From contig CAVPVD010000005.1 in NCBI GenBank assembly GCA_963709155.1, positions 682,001-746,000 of the forward strand: 64,000 nt of DNA, read 5' to 3'. Shown one piece after another: positions 9,800-19,055 of the stretch. Within the stretch, counting starts at the first letter, position 1. Each line of letters begins with the position of its first letter. The translations under genes were made by a program, and so were the position numbers. The notes under the pieces were generated by a model. That model had not been told where the DNA came from. It made no database searches and saw only the letters and a list, made by a program, of their open reading frames with translations. Source of the DNA: Bog-159 sp963709155 (lineage in GTDB: Bacteria; Acidobacteriota; Terriglobia; Bryobacterales; Bryobacteraceae).

Positions 9800-11029
9800 A
9801 TGAAGCGCTCCGGTTTTGCCGACCTGCCGTTGCACGGCGGGCGCGTGCCCGCATGGCTCGCCGAGCGCATGACCCGGCTGGGCACGGCCATCGCCGAGAG
9901 CATCCTTTACCGCTACGGTGCGCCGGAGCTTCTGTCCCGCTTGAGCGATCCATTCTGGTTTCAAGCCTTGGGCTGCGTGATGGGCATGGACTGGCATTCC
10001 TCCGGAATTACCACGTCCGTGCTGGGCGCGCTGAAGCGCGGCCTGGCTCCGCGCGCCGGCGAACTGGGTATCTATATCTGCGGCGGCCGGGGACGGCATT
10101 CGCGCCAGACCCCGGATGAGCTGCGCGCGGTGGCCGCGCAACGCAATCTGGATGGCGATGCGCTGGTGCGCACCAGCCGCCTGACCGCGCGCGTGGACAA
10201 CAATGCCATCGCCGACGGCTTTCAGATTTACCTGCATTCGTTCATCGTGAGCGCGGCCGGCGAATGGGCCGTTGTGCAGCAGGGCATGCATGCCGCCAGC
10301 GGGTTGGCGCGCCGCTATCACTGGCATTCCGCGGCCGTACGCGATTTCACGTGTGAGCCGCATACGGCGGTGGTCGGCGAGCACCAGGGCGGCATCGTGA
10401 ACCTGGTCGATGCGCAGGCCGGTCCCGCGCAGAAGGCGCTGCTGGCCATGGCCCGCGAGCATCCGGACGCCACCCTGCGCGAGGCGCGCCGCCTGGTTGC
10501 CCCGCGGCATCACGACGTACGCGCGGAGGACGTCGATCTGAAGCGCCTCGGCGCAGTCCTGGCGGTAGCTTACGAGCGCGAGTTCCACGATTTCGCTTCC
10601 CTGCTTCTGCTGGAAAAGCTGGGCCCGCGAACCTTGCAATCGCTGGCACTGATCGCCGAGGTCATTCACGGCACGCCCATACGTTTCTCCGATCCGGCGC
10701 GCTTCTCGTTCGCATTAGGCGGCAAGGATGGCCACCCGTTTCCCGTGCCCTTGAAAACCTACGACGAGTCTATCGCCGCGCTTCGCAGATCGCTGGACGC
10801 CGCCCGGCTCGACGGTTCCGAAAAGTTGGATAGCTTCGCAAGGCTCGACCGCTTCGTGCGGGCCGTCGAACAGCGCCGGTCGCCGCAAGCCGATTTCGAC
10901 GCGACCGTGGCGCACGAGCGTGCCGTTTCCCGGTCGCTCGATGGCCGCAGCGTGTTCGGTGGACCGAAGAAGAAAGGGGTGCGCGAACCCGCCGCGCAGT
11001 TGCCGCTCTTCACGGACGCACTATATTAG
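9800..11029 (+). CDS. DUF763 domain-containing protein
   Basis: This 409-aa protein opens with MKRSGFADLPLHGGRVPAWL, the hallmark N terminus of the DUF763 family (PF05559), whose function is not established. Other conserved-looking blocks are the Gly/Arg-rich GIYICGGRGRHSRQTP (about residues 91-106), a stretch ending in VDNNAIADGFQIYLH (about 130-150), EWAVVQQGM (about 155-163) and YHWHS near 173. DUF763 is best known from archaea and thermophiles, so its presence here is worth noting. The gene stands alone, and its stop overlaps by 4 nt the stop of the convergent sigma-54 regulator. The start is supported by the family N terminus and by a candidate leaderless promoter. Confidence 0.85.
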   Translation: MKRSGFADLPLHGGRVPAWLAERMTRLGTAIAESILYRYGAPELLSRLSDPFWFQALGCVMGMDWHSSGITTSVLGALKRGLAPRAGELGIYICGGRGRHSRQTPDELRAVAAQRNLDGDALVRTSRLTARVDNNAIADGFQIYLHSFIVSAAGEWAVVQQGMHAASGLARRYHWHSAAVRDFTCEPHTAVVGEHQGGIVNLVDAQAGPAQKALLAMAREHPDATLREARRLVAPRHHDVRAEDVDLKRLGAVLAVAYEREFHDFASLLLLEKLGPRTLQSLALIAEVIHGTPIRFSDPARFSFALGGKDGHPFPVPLKTYDESIAALRRSLDAARLDGSEKLDSFARLDRFVRAVEQRRSPQADFDATVAHERAVSRSLDGRSVFGGPKKKGVREPAAQLPLFTDALY

Positions 11030-12396
11030 TTTCGCCAGGCCCGGGGGATCTCGTACTTCTTGATCTTCTCGTACAGCGTGGATCGATCGATCCCCAGGGC
11101 CGCCGCGGCTTCCTTGATGTTTCCGCTGGTGCGCTGAATCGCCGCCGCAATCGCCTGCCGCTCTAACTCCTGCAGCGTCACATTCACCGGGAAGCGCCCG
11201 TTTCCGTTGGATTCCATCTTGCGCGACATGAAGCCGAAGTCGTCCTCGGCGAGCACGCGCGCCTTGGCCGTCACGATGGCCCGCTCCACGGCGTTCTCCA
11301 GTTCCCGTACGTTGCCCGGCCAGTCGTAGTCCATCAGCAGCTTTAGCGCCCCGGCGGAAATCTCCGTTACGTCCTTCCCCAATTCGTGCGACAAGCGCTC
11401 CACGAAGTCGCCCGCCAGCAGCGGAATGTCGTCGCGCCGCTCGCGCAGCGGCGGCAGCCGGATCTCGATCACGTTCAGCCGGTAATATAAATCGTCGCGA
11501 AACTCGCGGTCTTCGACAGCCTGCTGCAAATCGCGATTGGTGGCCGCGATCACGCGCACATCCACGCGCACTTCTTCCGAACCGCCCACGCGATAGAAGC
11601 AGCGCTCCTGCAGTACGCGCAACAAGTCGGCTTGCAGTTTGGGAGAGATGTCGCCGATTTCGTCCAGGAAGATCGTGCCGCCATCGGCCATCTCGAACTT
11701 GCCTTTCTTCTGCGAGACCGCGCCCGTGAACGATCCCTTTTCGTGCCCGAACAACTCGCTCTCGAGCAGCGTCTCCGCCAGCGCCGCGCAGGAAACGGCC
11801 ACGAACGGTTTGGCCGCGCGTTCGCCCGAATTGTGGATGGCCCGCGCGATCAGTTCCTTGCCCGTGCCGCTCTCCCCGCGAATCAGCACGGTGCTGCGCA
11901 GGCTGGCCACCTCCCGCGCCAGTTCCAGAATCTCCCGCATGCGCGCGTTCTTGCTGATAATGTCGCCGTAGCGATATTGGCGGCTCAACTTCTTCCGCAA
12001 GATGGTATTCTCGCGTTGCAGATTCTTGACCTTGATGATGCGGCCCACCAGCAGCGAGATCTCTTCCGGGTTGCAGGGCTTCACAATATATTCCTGCGCG
12101 CCTTCCTTCATTGCCGTAATGGCCGTGTCCACCGTAGCGTAAGCCGTGATGATGATGATCGAGGCATCCGCGTGCATCCGCCGGATCTCCATCATGGTCT
12201 CGATGCCATCCATGCCGCCCGGCATCTTCAAGTCGATGAAATAGATCGCGTAGTCTTTGGCGGCAGCTTTCTCGATAGCCTCCCGCCCCGAAGAGGCCGT
12301 GTCCACCGCGTAGCCGTCCTCGCGCAGCCAGGCGGCCAGCGATTCGCACATCACTTCTTCGTCGTCAACCGTCAAAATCTCCCAACGCGTCTTCAT
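11026..12396 (-). CDS. Sigma-54-dependent response regulator, NtrC family
   Basis: This 456-aa activator has a receiver domain (residues 1-120, phosphorylatable Asp55 in FIDLKMPGG). A sigma-54 AAA+ domain (about 145-380) follows, with Walker A GESGTGKE at 174-181 and the sigma-54 contact loop GSFTGA at 221-226 (a variant of GAFTGA). A C-terminal Fis-type helix-turn-helix (about 415-450, AAAALGIDRSTLYEKIKKY) completes it. Once phosphorylated it should activate sigma-54 promoters. Its ATG overlaps the stop of the upstream histidine kinase by 4 nt, so the two form one two-component pair. The target genes are not evident from the window. Confidence 0.93.
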   Translation of the reverse strand: MKTRWEILTVDDEEVMCESLAAWLREDGYAVDTASSGREAIEKAAAKDYAIYFIDLKMPGGMDGIETMMEIRRMHADASIIIITAYATVDTAITAMKEGAQEYIVKPCNPEEISLLVGRIIKVKNLQRENTILRKKLSRQYRYGDIISKNARMREILELAREVASLRSTVLIRGESGTGKELIARAIHNSGERAAKPFVAVSCAALAETLLESELFGHEKGSFTGAVSQKKGKFEMADGGTIFLDEIGDISPKLQADLLRVLQERCFYRVGGSEEVRVDVRVIAATNRDLQQAVEDREFRDDLYYRLNVIEIRLPPLRERRDDIPLLAGDFVERLSHELGKDVTEISAGALKLLMDYDWPGNVRELENAVERAIVTAKARVLAEDDFGFMSRKMESNGNGRFPVNVTLQELERQAIAAAIQRTSGNIKEAAAALGIDRSTLYEKIKKYEIPRAWRN

Positions 12397-13985
12397 GCCC
12401 GTTCCGCTCCCACCGCCACCGGCGTCGTTTCCTCCGAGTTGCCCGATACCGGCAGCGTCACCGTGAAGGTGGCGCCTTCACCGGGCCGGCTCTTTACCGC
12501 GATGTCGCCGCCGTGCGCTTCCACGATTCCATAGGAGACGGCCAGCCCCAACCCGACTCCCTTGCCCTCCGGCTTGGTGGTGAAGAAGGGGTCGAAGATC
12601 CTGCTCAGGTTCTCCGGCCGTACGCCTTCGCCATTGTCCTCAATCGAGAGGGTCACCGCCGCGCCGTCCTGCGCCCGCCGCGTGCGCACCGCCAGTCGCC
12701 GTTCGGCGCGCGCGTGGGTGGCTTCCGCCCCGTTCAAGACCAGGTTCAAGACCACCTGCTGGATCTGCTGGCTATCGCAGCGCACCGCCGGCAGATCGTC
12801 GGCCAGGTCCATATCGACCGTCACATTCGCCAGCTTCAGTTTGTGCGAGGTCAGCGACAGCGTGGTCTTCACGATGCGATTCAGATCCGCCTCGGCGCGC
12901 TGCGGCTTGGACCGCCGCGAGAACGACAGCAGGTCCGAGACGATCCGGCCCACCCGCGATGTCTCTTGCACCACTTGCGCCAGATACTTCCGGTATTCCG
13001 GGATGCGCTCGGGCGGGATGCCGTCGTCTTTCAGAATCCGCTGCATCAGCATGGCCAGATTCAGCACGCCCGAAATCGGATTGTTGATCTCGTGCGCCAC
13101 ACTCGCCGCAAGCTGCCCTAGAGAGGCCAGCCGGTCGGTCTGCCGCAGTTTCTGGTGCGCCGCGCGCAGTTCCTCGGTGCGTTCGGCGACCTTCGTTTCC
13201 AGCTTGGCAGTGAACTGGTTGATCTCGTCCATCGCCAGCCCCAAACGCTCGCGCATGGTATTAAACGAGCGCGCCAACTGATCCAACTCCTCGCTGGTAT
13301 GCACGATGTCGATCGGCTTATCCAGATGCATGGCGCTGACCGCCTTGGTGCCCGCGATCAGTTGTTGGATCGGAACGCCGACAAAACGCTGCGTGAAAAA
13401 GAAAATAAAAATTCCGATCAGCAGAATCTCAATGCCCGTGACGGCGAAGACCCCCATCTTGACTTGTGAGATTTCGCGGTCCGCGGAATCCAGGTTTAGC
13501 GACAGGTCCAGCACGCCCAGCGTTTTCACGCTGGCCGGATGCGCATGGCAAGCCGCCTGGCTGCAGGCGGCCTCGTTGGGGATGGGTGTAACCATGGCCA
13601 GGTTGCGCCGGCCATCCTGCCCGCTGAAGATGCGGATGCTGCCCGAAAGGATGGTCTTCTCGCGCGGGTCCGCCCCCCTGCCCGAATCCTCCGGGGCCGT
13701 TGAAAATACCAGCCGGCCGCTGCGGTTGAACATACGGATGCGGTCGATGCCCTGCTTGCGCCCGATGGTCTGCATCACTTCGTACGCGGCTTCGCGATGA
13801 TCGTCGAGCATGGCGTGCCAGGTGGCGCTGGTGATGCTTTTGGAAAGCTGGTCCGCGCCGGTGATCATGGCGTTAAGCAGATGCCGCTGCTCGGTCCGCA
13901 CGGTGATCAGGCCGGAGATGGCGCTGATGACCATGACAATGAGCGTCAGTGAAAGGACGAGTTTTTGCGCAAGCCGCCTGGGCAA
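12393..13985 (-). CDS. Membrane sensor histidine kinase with periplasmic CX4CH motif
   Basis: This 530-aa kinase has TM1 (about 7-28), a periplasmic sensor region (29-175), TM2 (about 176-198), HAMP (about 200-250), a HisKA dimerisation domain with His298 in ASVAHEINNPISG, and a C-terminal HATPase domain. The periplasmic region holds CSQAACHAHP at 141-150, a CX4CH pattern that in other proteins can bind c-type haem. This suggests redox or ligand sensing but is not proof. The start is a TTG at 13985; the next in-frame ATG (residue 18) would cut into TM1. The gene is cotranscribed with the sigma-54 regulator downstream. Confidence 0.92.
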   Translation of the reverse strand: MPRRLAQKLVLSLTLIVMVISAISGLITVRTEQRHLLNAMITGADQLSKSITSATWHAMLDDHREAAYEVMQTIGRKQGIDRIRMFNRSGRLVFSTAPEDSGRGADPREKTILSGSIRIFSGQDGRRNLAMVTPIPNEAACSQAACHAHPASVKTLGVLDLSLNLDSADREISQVKMGVFAVTGIEILLIGIFIFFFTQRFVGVPIQQLIAGTKAVSAMHLDKPIDIVHTSEELDQLARSFNTMRERLGLAMDEINQFTAKLETKVAERTEELRAAHQKLRQTDRLASLGQLAASVAHEINNPISGVLNLAMLMQRILKDDGIPPERIPEYRKYLAQVVQETSRVGRIVSDLLSFSRRSKPQRAEADLNRIVKTTLSLTSHKLKLANVTVDMDLADDLPAVRCDSQQIQQVVLNLVLNGAEATHARAERRLAVRTRRAQDGAAVTLSIEDNGEGVRPENLSRIFDPFFTTKPEGKGVGLGLAVSYGIVEAHGGDIAVKSRPGEGATFTVTLPVSGNSEETTPVAVGAERA

Positions 13986-14057
13986 ATTAGAGACCTTAAA
14001 CTCTATTATCTCTGAAAGCCGCGGCGGACGCTGCGATTAGCTCGCGTAATCGCGCGC

Positions 14058-14513
14058 CTAGTCGATCTTCACCACGAAATAAGTGATCTGCTTGCCGCTC
14101 TCCACCAGCATCTGGTGCGCCGTCTTGATCGGTATGTGCACCACGTCCCCGGCCGCCAGCGCCACCTTTTCGCCGCCGCGAATCGAAGGCCCGCGAACCT
14201 CGTGTGGCGCCGTCGTTCTGGGATTCACCACCGTGCCGCCCACTACCAGCGTGGCCTCGCCACTCTCCACCACCATCACGTCGTTCTGGGTTTCGTGCAA
14301 CTCCGCCTCGCCGTTGCCTTCCCGATGCGCGATCAGGAAGTTGTGGTTGCCGTAACTGCCCAAAGGCTGCGTGGCGATCTTCTGCGCGTTGATCTTAGGC
14401 GACAGCTTCTTCTCGAACCCTTGCAGTTCGCCGCTGGTCCAATGCTCGAAGCCCTTAGGCGCACCGGCGGGCAAAGCCGCAGCCACCATTAAGGCCATTA
14501 CAAACGTCTTCAT
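14058..14513 (-). CDS. Secreted cupin-domain protein
   Basis: This 151-aa protein has an N-terminal signal peptide (about residues 1-17) and a single cupin beta-barrel. A HxN pattern (GNHNFLIAHREG), then AELHETQNDVMVVESGEATLVVGG, then AAGDVVHIPIKTAHQML correspond to the two cupin motifs with likely metal-binding His and Glu residues. The function cannot be set by sequence; small periplasmic cupins range from isomerases to binding proteins. Its ATG overlaps by 4 nt the stop of the upstream hydrolase gene, so the two are probably coexpressed. Confidence 0.8.
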   Translation of the reverse strand: MKTFVMALMVAAALPAGAPKGFEHWTSGELQGFEKKLSPKINAQKIATQPLGSYGNHNFLIAHREGNGEAELHETQNDVMVVESGEATLVVGGTVVNPRTTAPHEVRGPSIRGGEKVALAAGDVVHIPIKTAHQMLVESGKQITYFVVKID

Positions 14514-16876
14514 TGCTCCTCCTGTCCAAATCCAATTCCGCTAATGCAAATCACGCTCATCGTGGTCCGGTCGAATCTCAGCCTCACCGCGCTGAGCCGG
14601 GCGGGATCGAAGGGCTTCTCGCCCACGCTCTGAAACGCCGCCAGTGGGACGCGCACCGTCTGCAGCACCGGCTCCCAGTCTTTTTCGTAGGCGGCGTTCT
14701 CGATCGCATCGAGCTTGGTGAATCTCTCCTTTAAGGGCGGCGGAACGGCCGCAAACCGGCTCAAGGGAGTGCTGGCGGTCGCGCCGCCGCTGCTTACCAA
14801 CTCGATCGTGAAATCCGGGGATTCGCGCTCCTTTTCGGATTCGTCCTCCTTGGAAGTATTGTCCTCGTGTTTTCCGGGCAGCGGCGCGTCTTCATCCAGT
14901 GCCGCCAGCGATAAATCGATCGTCAACGATTTTCCCAGATGCCATTTGGCCGCCGCGCCTTCCGGCAGCGTAATGCTGTAGGACGCCGCGGGCGCGCCTG
15001 GGGCCCGGTTCCATCCCAGAAACACGCCGTTATAGTCGCGCTCGCCGGCGCGCCACGGAATGCGCCCCTCGCGCCAGATGGAGAGGCGCTCGCCCGCGAT
15101 GCGGCCGCCCGGCGCGGTCGTAGTCGTGATATCGGCATCCTCCTGGAAGGACGCCAGCGGCAAATAGGAAGCGGCCTGGAACCGGTTCACGTAGATCGTG
15201 CCGGGCAGCCAGTCCCGCCCCACCCGCCAGTCCGCAAATAGCGGCAGATATTCGCGCCGTCCCTTCAACGTGGCTTCCAGGAAAGCCGCGATATACGTCT
15301 TCGAGATGCGGCGCTGTTCCGGGCCGGGCATCAACGGTTTCAAATTCAGGAACCAGTTCTGGGGCGTGGGCACGTCCGTACGTCCCCAGGCCGTGTTGAA
15401 CTGGCCGTGATTGGCGCGGTAAGCGTAGATCTCGGCCTTGAACCACGGGCCCGCCCCGGTGTAACGCACGTGGTCCCACTGCAGGCTGCCCATGAACGAC
15501 GAAACATCCGCGTCGTGCGCACCCTGCAGCGTCAGGTAGCTCACATCCTCCAGCCACCGGTATCTTCCGGCCGGTTTGTATTGGCCCTCGGCCGGTGCGA
15601 TCGCCACCACCGCTTGAATCGGGAAGCCATAATCGAACCGGATATCGGCGTTGTCCGGGCAGTAACGCAACCGGTTAAACAGGGCCGCAGTTGCTGCCGC
15701 CTCTCCGCCGCGCGAGTGCCCCATCACCGCGATATGCTCCATGTCCACCTTGCCGCGAAACGGATTACCGGCCTGCCGGCTCCATTCCCGCCACAACTTC
15801 AGGTGCTCGAGCAGCATCCAGCCGCGCACCGGCTGTTGTTTGGGTGGATCGTGAAACAGCCCGCTGTTCAGGAAGTTTTCGTTAACCGACACCAGGATAA
15901 AGCCGCGGCTGGCCAGCAATTCGCCCAGATACGCGTAGCCCGGATCTGAGAACTGGGCCATGTTGTGGTTGCCATGCACGATCAGCGCCAGCGGAAACGG
16001 CCCCGCGCCATCCGGATACCATACGCGCGCGTTCAATGGAAGCTTGTCCAGGTCGAATCCCCAGTACTTCTTGCGCGCCCAGCGCTTCCAGCCTTTGAAG
16101 TCTTTGAAGAACGCCGAGGCATCCACCGTGTGGGTCTTGATCGCCACCGATGCCCCGTATTCAGGCCGCCGGATATCGTTCCCCACGCCATAGAAAAGCG
16201 TCTTCACGCGATAGGGACCGGCATCCGCCGGATTGGGCGCATTCAGCTTGGCCGGCATCGTGGCGACCGGCGGTATCCACGTGACGATCTCTTCCGTGGA
16301 ACCCTGGTGCACGAAGAGCCACACCATGCCGATATTCGCGGCGACGGCCACCACGCACAGCCAAACGGCGACGATCTTCTTGCGCAACGCGGCCGCGCGG
16401 AAATCTCCTGCGATGAACGTGGCTACGGTTGCGCCCAGGACGCCTTCTATTATGCCGACGGCTATCGCCATCCAGATGCCCAATTGCGGCGGCATCCAGG
16501 CCAGCATTACGATGGCGCACGATCCAACGATGATGCCAGTCGCCATACGGGGTAGTCTCCGCGCGATCGTCAGCAGCAAAGCCACGGCCAGTGCGATAAG
16601 AGGAATGAGCAGGGCGGCCACCAGAGTGGCCAGGGCGAAGTCGAATACATAGCCGAAGCCGGTGCGCGCATATAGACCGGCGATGACCACACAAATGGCG
16701 GCGGCCGTCAGCGTTCCCCATACCGCGCCGCGCCGCGCCGCCGGACCGGGCCGGATCTGTCCCCATTGCCGGGCGCACCAAGCCGCTGCCCGCCGCCGCC
16801 ACTCCCGGAAGCGCGCGGGCAGCGAAGGGCGCGGCGGCTTAGGCTCGGGCACCACGGCATGCGGCATGATCGTCAT
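14510..16876 (-). CDS. Membrane-anchored alpha/beta hydrolase
   Basis: This 788-aa protein has a basic N terminus, then about five hydrophobic segments between residues 50 and 200. A large extracytoplasmic alpha/beta hydrolase domain follows. It shows PFPLALIVHGNH (oxyanion strand, about 300) and the nucleophile elbow MGHSRGGEAA (about 383-392), as in lipases and dienelactone hydrolase-like enzymes. The C-terminal 200 residues are beta-rich with an acidic Lys/Glu linker and may bind substrate. The natural substrate is unknown; an ester is a reasonable inference. It leads a two-gene unit with the cupin protein. A second in-frame ATG lies three codons after the chosen start. Confidence 0.8.
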   Translation of the reverse strand: MTIMPHAVVPEPKPPRPSLPARFREWRRRAAAWCARQWGQIRPGPAARRGAVWGTLTAAAICVVIAGLYARTGFGYVFDFALATLVAALLIPLIALAVALLLTIARRLPRMATGIIVGSCAIVMLAWMPPQLGIWMAIAVGIIEGVLGATVATFIAGDFRAAALRKKIVAVWLCVVAVAANIGMVWLFVHQGSTEEIVTWIPPVATMPAKLNAPNPADAGPYRVKTLFYGVGNDIRRPEYGASVAIKTHTVDASAFFKDFKGWKRWARKKYWGFDLDKLPLNARVWYPDGAGPFPLALIVHGNHNMAQFSDPGYAYLGELLASRGFILVSVNENFLNSGLFHDPPKQQPVRGWMLLEHLKLWREWSRQAGNPFRGKVDMEHIAVMGHSRGGEAAATAALFNRLRYCPDNADIRFDYGFPIQAVVAIAPAEGQYKPAGRYRWLEDVSYLTLQGAHDADVSSFMGSLQWDHVRYTGAGPWFKAEIYAYRANHGQFNTAWGRTDVPTPQNWFLNLKPLMPGPEQRRISKTYIAAFLEATLKGRREYLPLFADWRVGRDWLPGTIYVNRFQAASYLPLASFQEDADITTTTAPGGRIAGERLSIWREGRIPWRAGERDYNGVFLGWNRAPGAPAASYSITLPEGAAAKWHLGKSLTIDLSLAALDEDAPLPGKHEDNTSKEDESEKERESPDFTIELVSSGGATASTPLSRFAAVPPPLKERFTKLDAIENAAYEKDWEPVLQTVRVPLAAFQSVGEKPFDPARLSAVRLRFDRTTMSVICISGIGFGQEEQ

Positions 16877-16937
16877 CTTAAGTCAAAGCCAAATCAAACG
16901 CACCGCGCCGTAGTGCCTGGCCCATCGCCGGCCAGCG

Positions 16938-19031
16938 TTACTTCACCGCCGCGCGGAGCCGCTCGTCAGCGGACGATCCACCCACGACGATCTCTGCTCC
17001 CGGCTCGGTCTGCACCGCTACTTCCACGGTGTGTGTCTCGTTTGGCTTCAGGGAGATACGCTCAAAGCCCCGCAGGTGCTTCAGCCCTTTACGTTCCGCA
17101 TAGACCTGGACAACCTCGTCACCCGCACGTTTTCCGGTATTCGTCACATCTACACTGACCGTGCCGGCATGGTATCGCAGGTGCGAGTATTGGAAGGTCG
17201 TGTAGCTCAGCCCGTACCCGAACGGATAAAGCGGCTCTCCTTTGAAGTAGGTATAAGTGCGCCCGTGGCGGATGTCGTAATCCATCATGGGCGGCAATTG
17301 ATCGAGTGACTTCGGCCAGGTCTGATTCAGCCGTCCCGCCGGATTGTAGTCCCCGAACAACACATCGGCGATGGCCGTGCCCTGCTCCTGCGCGGCGTGC
17401 GCAATGTGCAGAACCGCCGGTACGTGCTGCTGCGTCCAGTTAATGGCATACGGGAAGCTCGAAACCAACACTACGACCGTCTTCGCATTCACGCCATATA
17501 CCTGTTTGATCAGCGCTTCTTGCGAGAGATCGATGGACTCCCGATCGCGGCCTTCGCGCCCTTCGCCCGGGTCGGCACAAGGCTTGCTCGAGACGTCCAT
17601 ATTGAAAATCGCCATGATGTTCGTGGCGCCGCATGTGGGATGATTTCCAACCACGACCACCGCCACATCCGACGACCGCGCCGCCTTCACCGCCGCGTCG
17701 TCCGTATTGTCCACGGCGACGTTTACGGCCGTGCCAGGCGCCAGTTTTGCACGAATGCCCGCGAGAGGTGTAATCGCATAGGGCGGTTTGCCGCCGTACA
17801 GATCGATCAGCACCTCGCCCGCGCGCGGCCCGATCACCGCAATGGATTTGATGGCATTCTTATTCAGCGGCAGAAACCCATTCGCGTTCTTCAGCAGCAC
17901 CACGGATTCGCGTGCCACATCCAGTGCCACGCGCTTGTGCTTGTCCGTCGACCATGGCGCCGGCTCGCCCGCGCCGCCGATGCCGGCGTAGGGCACCATC
18001 GCGGGCGGATCCAGCAAGCCCAGCCGGATTACCGTCCTGAATTTCCCGCGCAGCACCGCATCGATGTCCGCCTCCGCCAGCAGGTGATCGTCCAACCCCT
18101 GCTTCGCCAGTTTCGGAACGTTGAACAGGAACGCAAGCACCTGGCTGATTCCAGCTTTAATCGCGTCCGCCAGGGCTTGCTCCTGGGTCTTCGAATACTT
18201 GCGTGGATTGACCATCAGTTCCACCGCCAGCGCGTCGGAGGAGATAATTCCGTCCGCGCCCCATTCCTTAACAGCCAGGCTCTTCAGGATCGGATTCACG
18301 GTCATCGGCACATGGTTCCAGGCGTTGTACGACGCCATGAACGACTTCGCGCCGCCCTCCACAAAGCCCATGCGAAATGGCACAGAGTAATAATCGCGCA
18401 GCAGTTCTTCGTCGAAATCGGAAGAGGAACTCCCGCGCGTGGTTTCGTTGCTATTGGCCAGGAAGTGTTTCATCAGCGAAGCCGCCTGCCAGTACTTCGC
18501 GTCGTTGCCCTGCATTCCTTTGATGAAAGCCACCGCCATGGTGCCGGTGTAGAACGCGTCTTCACCATAGCTTTCGTTGTTTCTTCCCCAGCGCGGGTCG
18601 CGCGCCAGGTCCGCATTCGGTCCCCATACCACCAGCACGCTGCTTTTGTATTTTTCGCTCTGGTAGATGTAGCGGGCTTCGTATCCTTGCACCGCGCCGG
18701 CCAGCCTGATCAGCGCCGGGTCCCAGGTGGAAGCCATCCCGATCACCTCCGGAAACTGCGTGGTGGTGGCCGCTTTCTGGTTGAAGTCGCCCTTGCGCAC
18801 CAGGCCGTGCAGCCCTTCGGTTCCGCCCGCATCCGGAATCTGCAACCGCGGCACGGCCGTACTGGTGGTCAGGCAGGCGAGCTTCTCATCCAGTGTCATC
18901 AACGACAGGATGTTATCCACGCGCTGCTCCAGCGGCAGATTGGCGTTCTGAAACGGATACTGATTCTGGGCGTCGAGCGGCAGCATGCCGGCCAGCAGCA
19001 GAGCCGAGGCGAGGGCAATCTTCGTGTTCAT
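16938..19031 (-). CDS. Secreted GH3-family beta-glycosidase
   Basis: This 697-aa enzyme would release sugars from beta-linked oligo- or polysaccharides in the periplasm or outside the cell. The start is placed at 19031 because MNTKIALASALLLAGML forms a signal peptide; the open frame extends upstream without protein signal. The GH3 N-terminal barrel includes NLPLEQRVDNILSLMTLDEK (about 30-50), KHFLANSNET and the nucleophile region GIISSDALAVEL (about 260). The GH3 C-terminal alpha/beta sandwich follows (about 300-560), then a fibronectin III-like domain ending near residue 690 (YGLSYTTFQYSHL). Specificity (glucosidase, xylosidase or other) cannot be read from the sequence. Only 24 bp separate its start from the divergent TIGR03790 gene. 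Confidence 0.9.
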   Translation of the reverse strand: MNTKIALASALLLAGMLPLDAQNQYPFQNANLPLEQRVDNILSLMTLDEKLACLTTSTAVPRLQIPDAGGTEGLHGLVRKGDFNQKAATTTQFPEVIGMASTWDPALIRLAGAVQGYEARYIYQSEKYKSSVLVVWGPNADLARDPRWGRNNESYGEDAFYTGTMAVAFIKGMQGNDAKYWQAASLMKHFLANSNETTRGSSSSDFDEELLRDYYSVPFRMGFVEGGAKSFMASYNAWNHVPMTVNPILKSLAVKEWGADGIISSDALAVELMVNPRKYSKTQEQALADAIKAGISQVLAFLFNVPKLAKQGLDDHLLAEADIDAVLRGKFRTVIRLGLLDPPAMVPYAGIGGAGEPAPWSTDKHKRVALDVARESVVLLKNANGFLPLNKNAIKSIAVIGPRAGEVLIDLYGGKPPYAITPLAGIRAKLAPGTAVNVAVDNTDDAAVKAARSSDVAVVVVGNHPTCGATNIMAIFNMDVSSKPCADPGEGREGRDRESIDLSQEALIKQVYGVNAKTVVVLVSSFPYAINWTQQHVPAVLHIAHAAQEQGTAIADVLFGDYNPAGRLNQTWPKSLDQLPPMMDYDIRHGRTYTYFKGEPLYPFGYGLSYTTFQYSHLRYHAGTVSVDVTNTGKRAGDEVVQVYAERKGLKHLRGFERISLKPNETHTVEVAVQTEPGAEIVVGGSSADERLRAAVK

Positions 19032-19044
19032 GGCAATCACGCGC

Positions 19045-19051
19045 ATAATAT
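19045..19051. promoter_or_regulatory. Shared AT-rich core, candidate -10 element for both directions
   Basis: ATAATAT lies alone in the 24-bp gap between the divergent starts at 19031 and 19056. On the plus strand it reads TAATAT starting 10 nt before ATG. On the minus strand it reads TATTAT starting 19 nt before the other ATG. No other AT-rich segment is available, so a single symmetric core probably serves both promoters, with almost no 5' leader on the plus side. Confidence 0.5.
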
Positions 19052-19055
19052 CACT

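Noticed and set aside
17397..19055. Long 5' extension of the TIGR03790 reading frame
   Set aside because: It is antisense to the GH3 gene; the signal peptide and family similarity begin at 19056.
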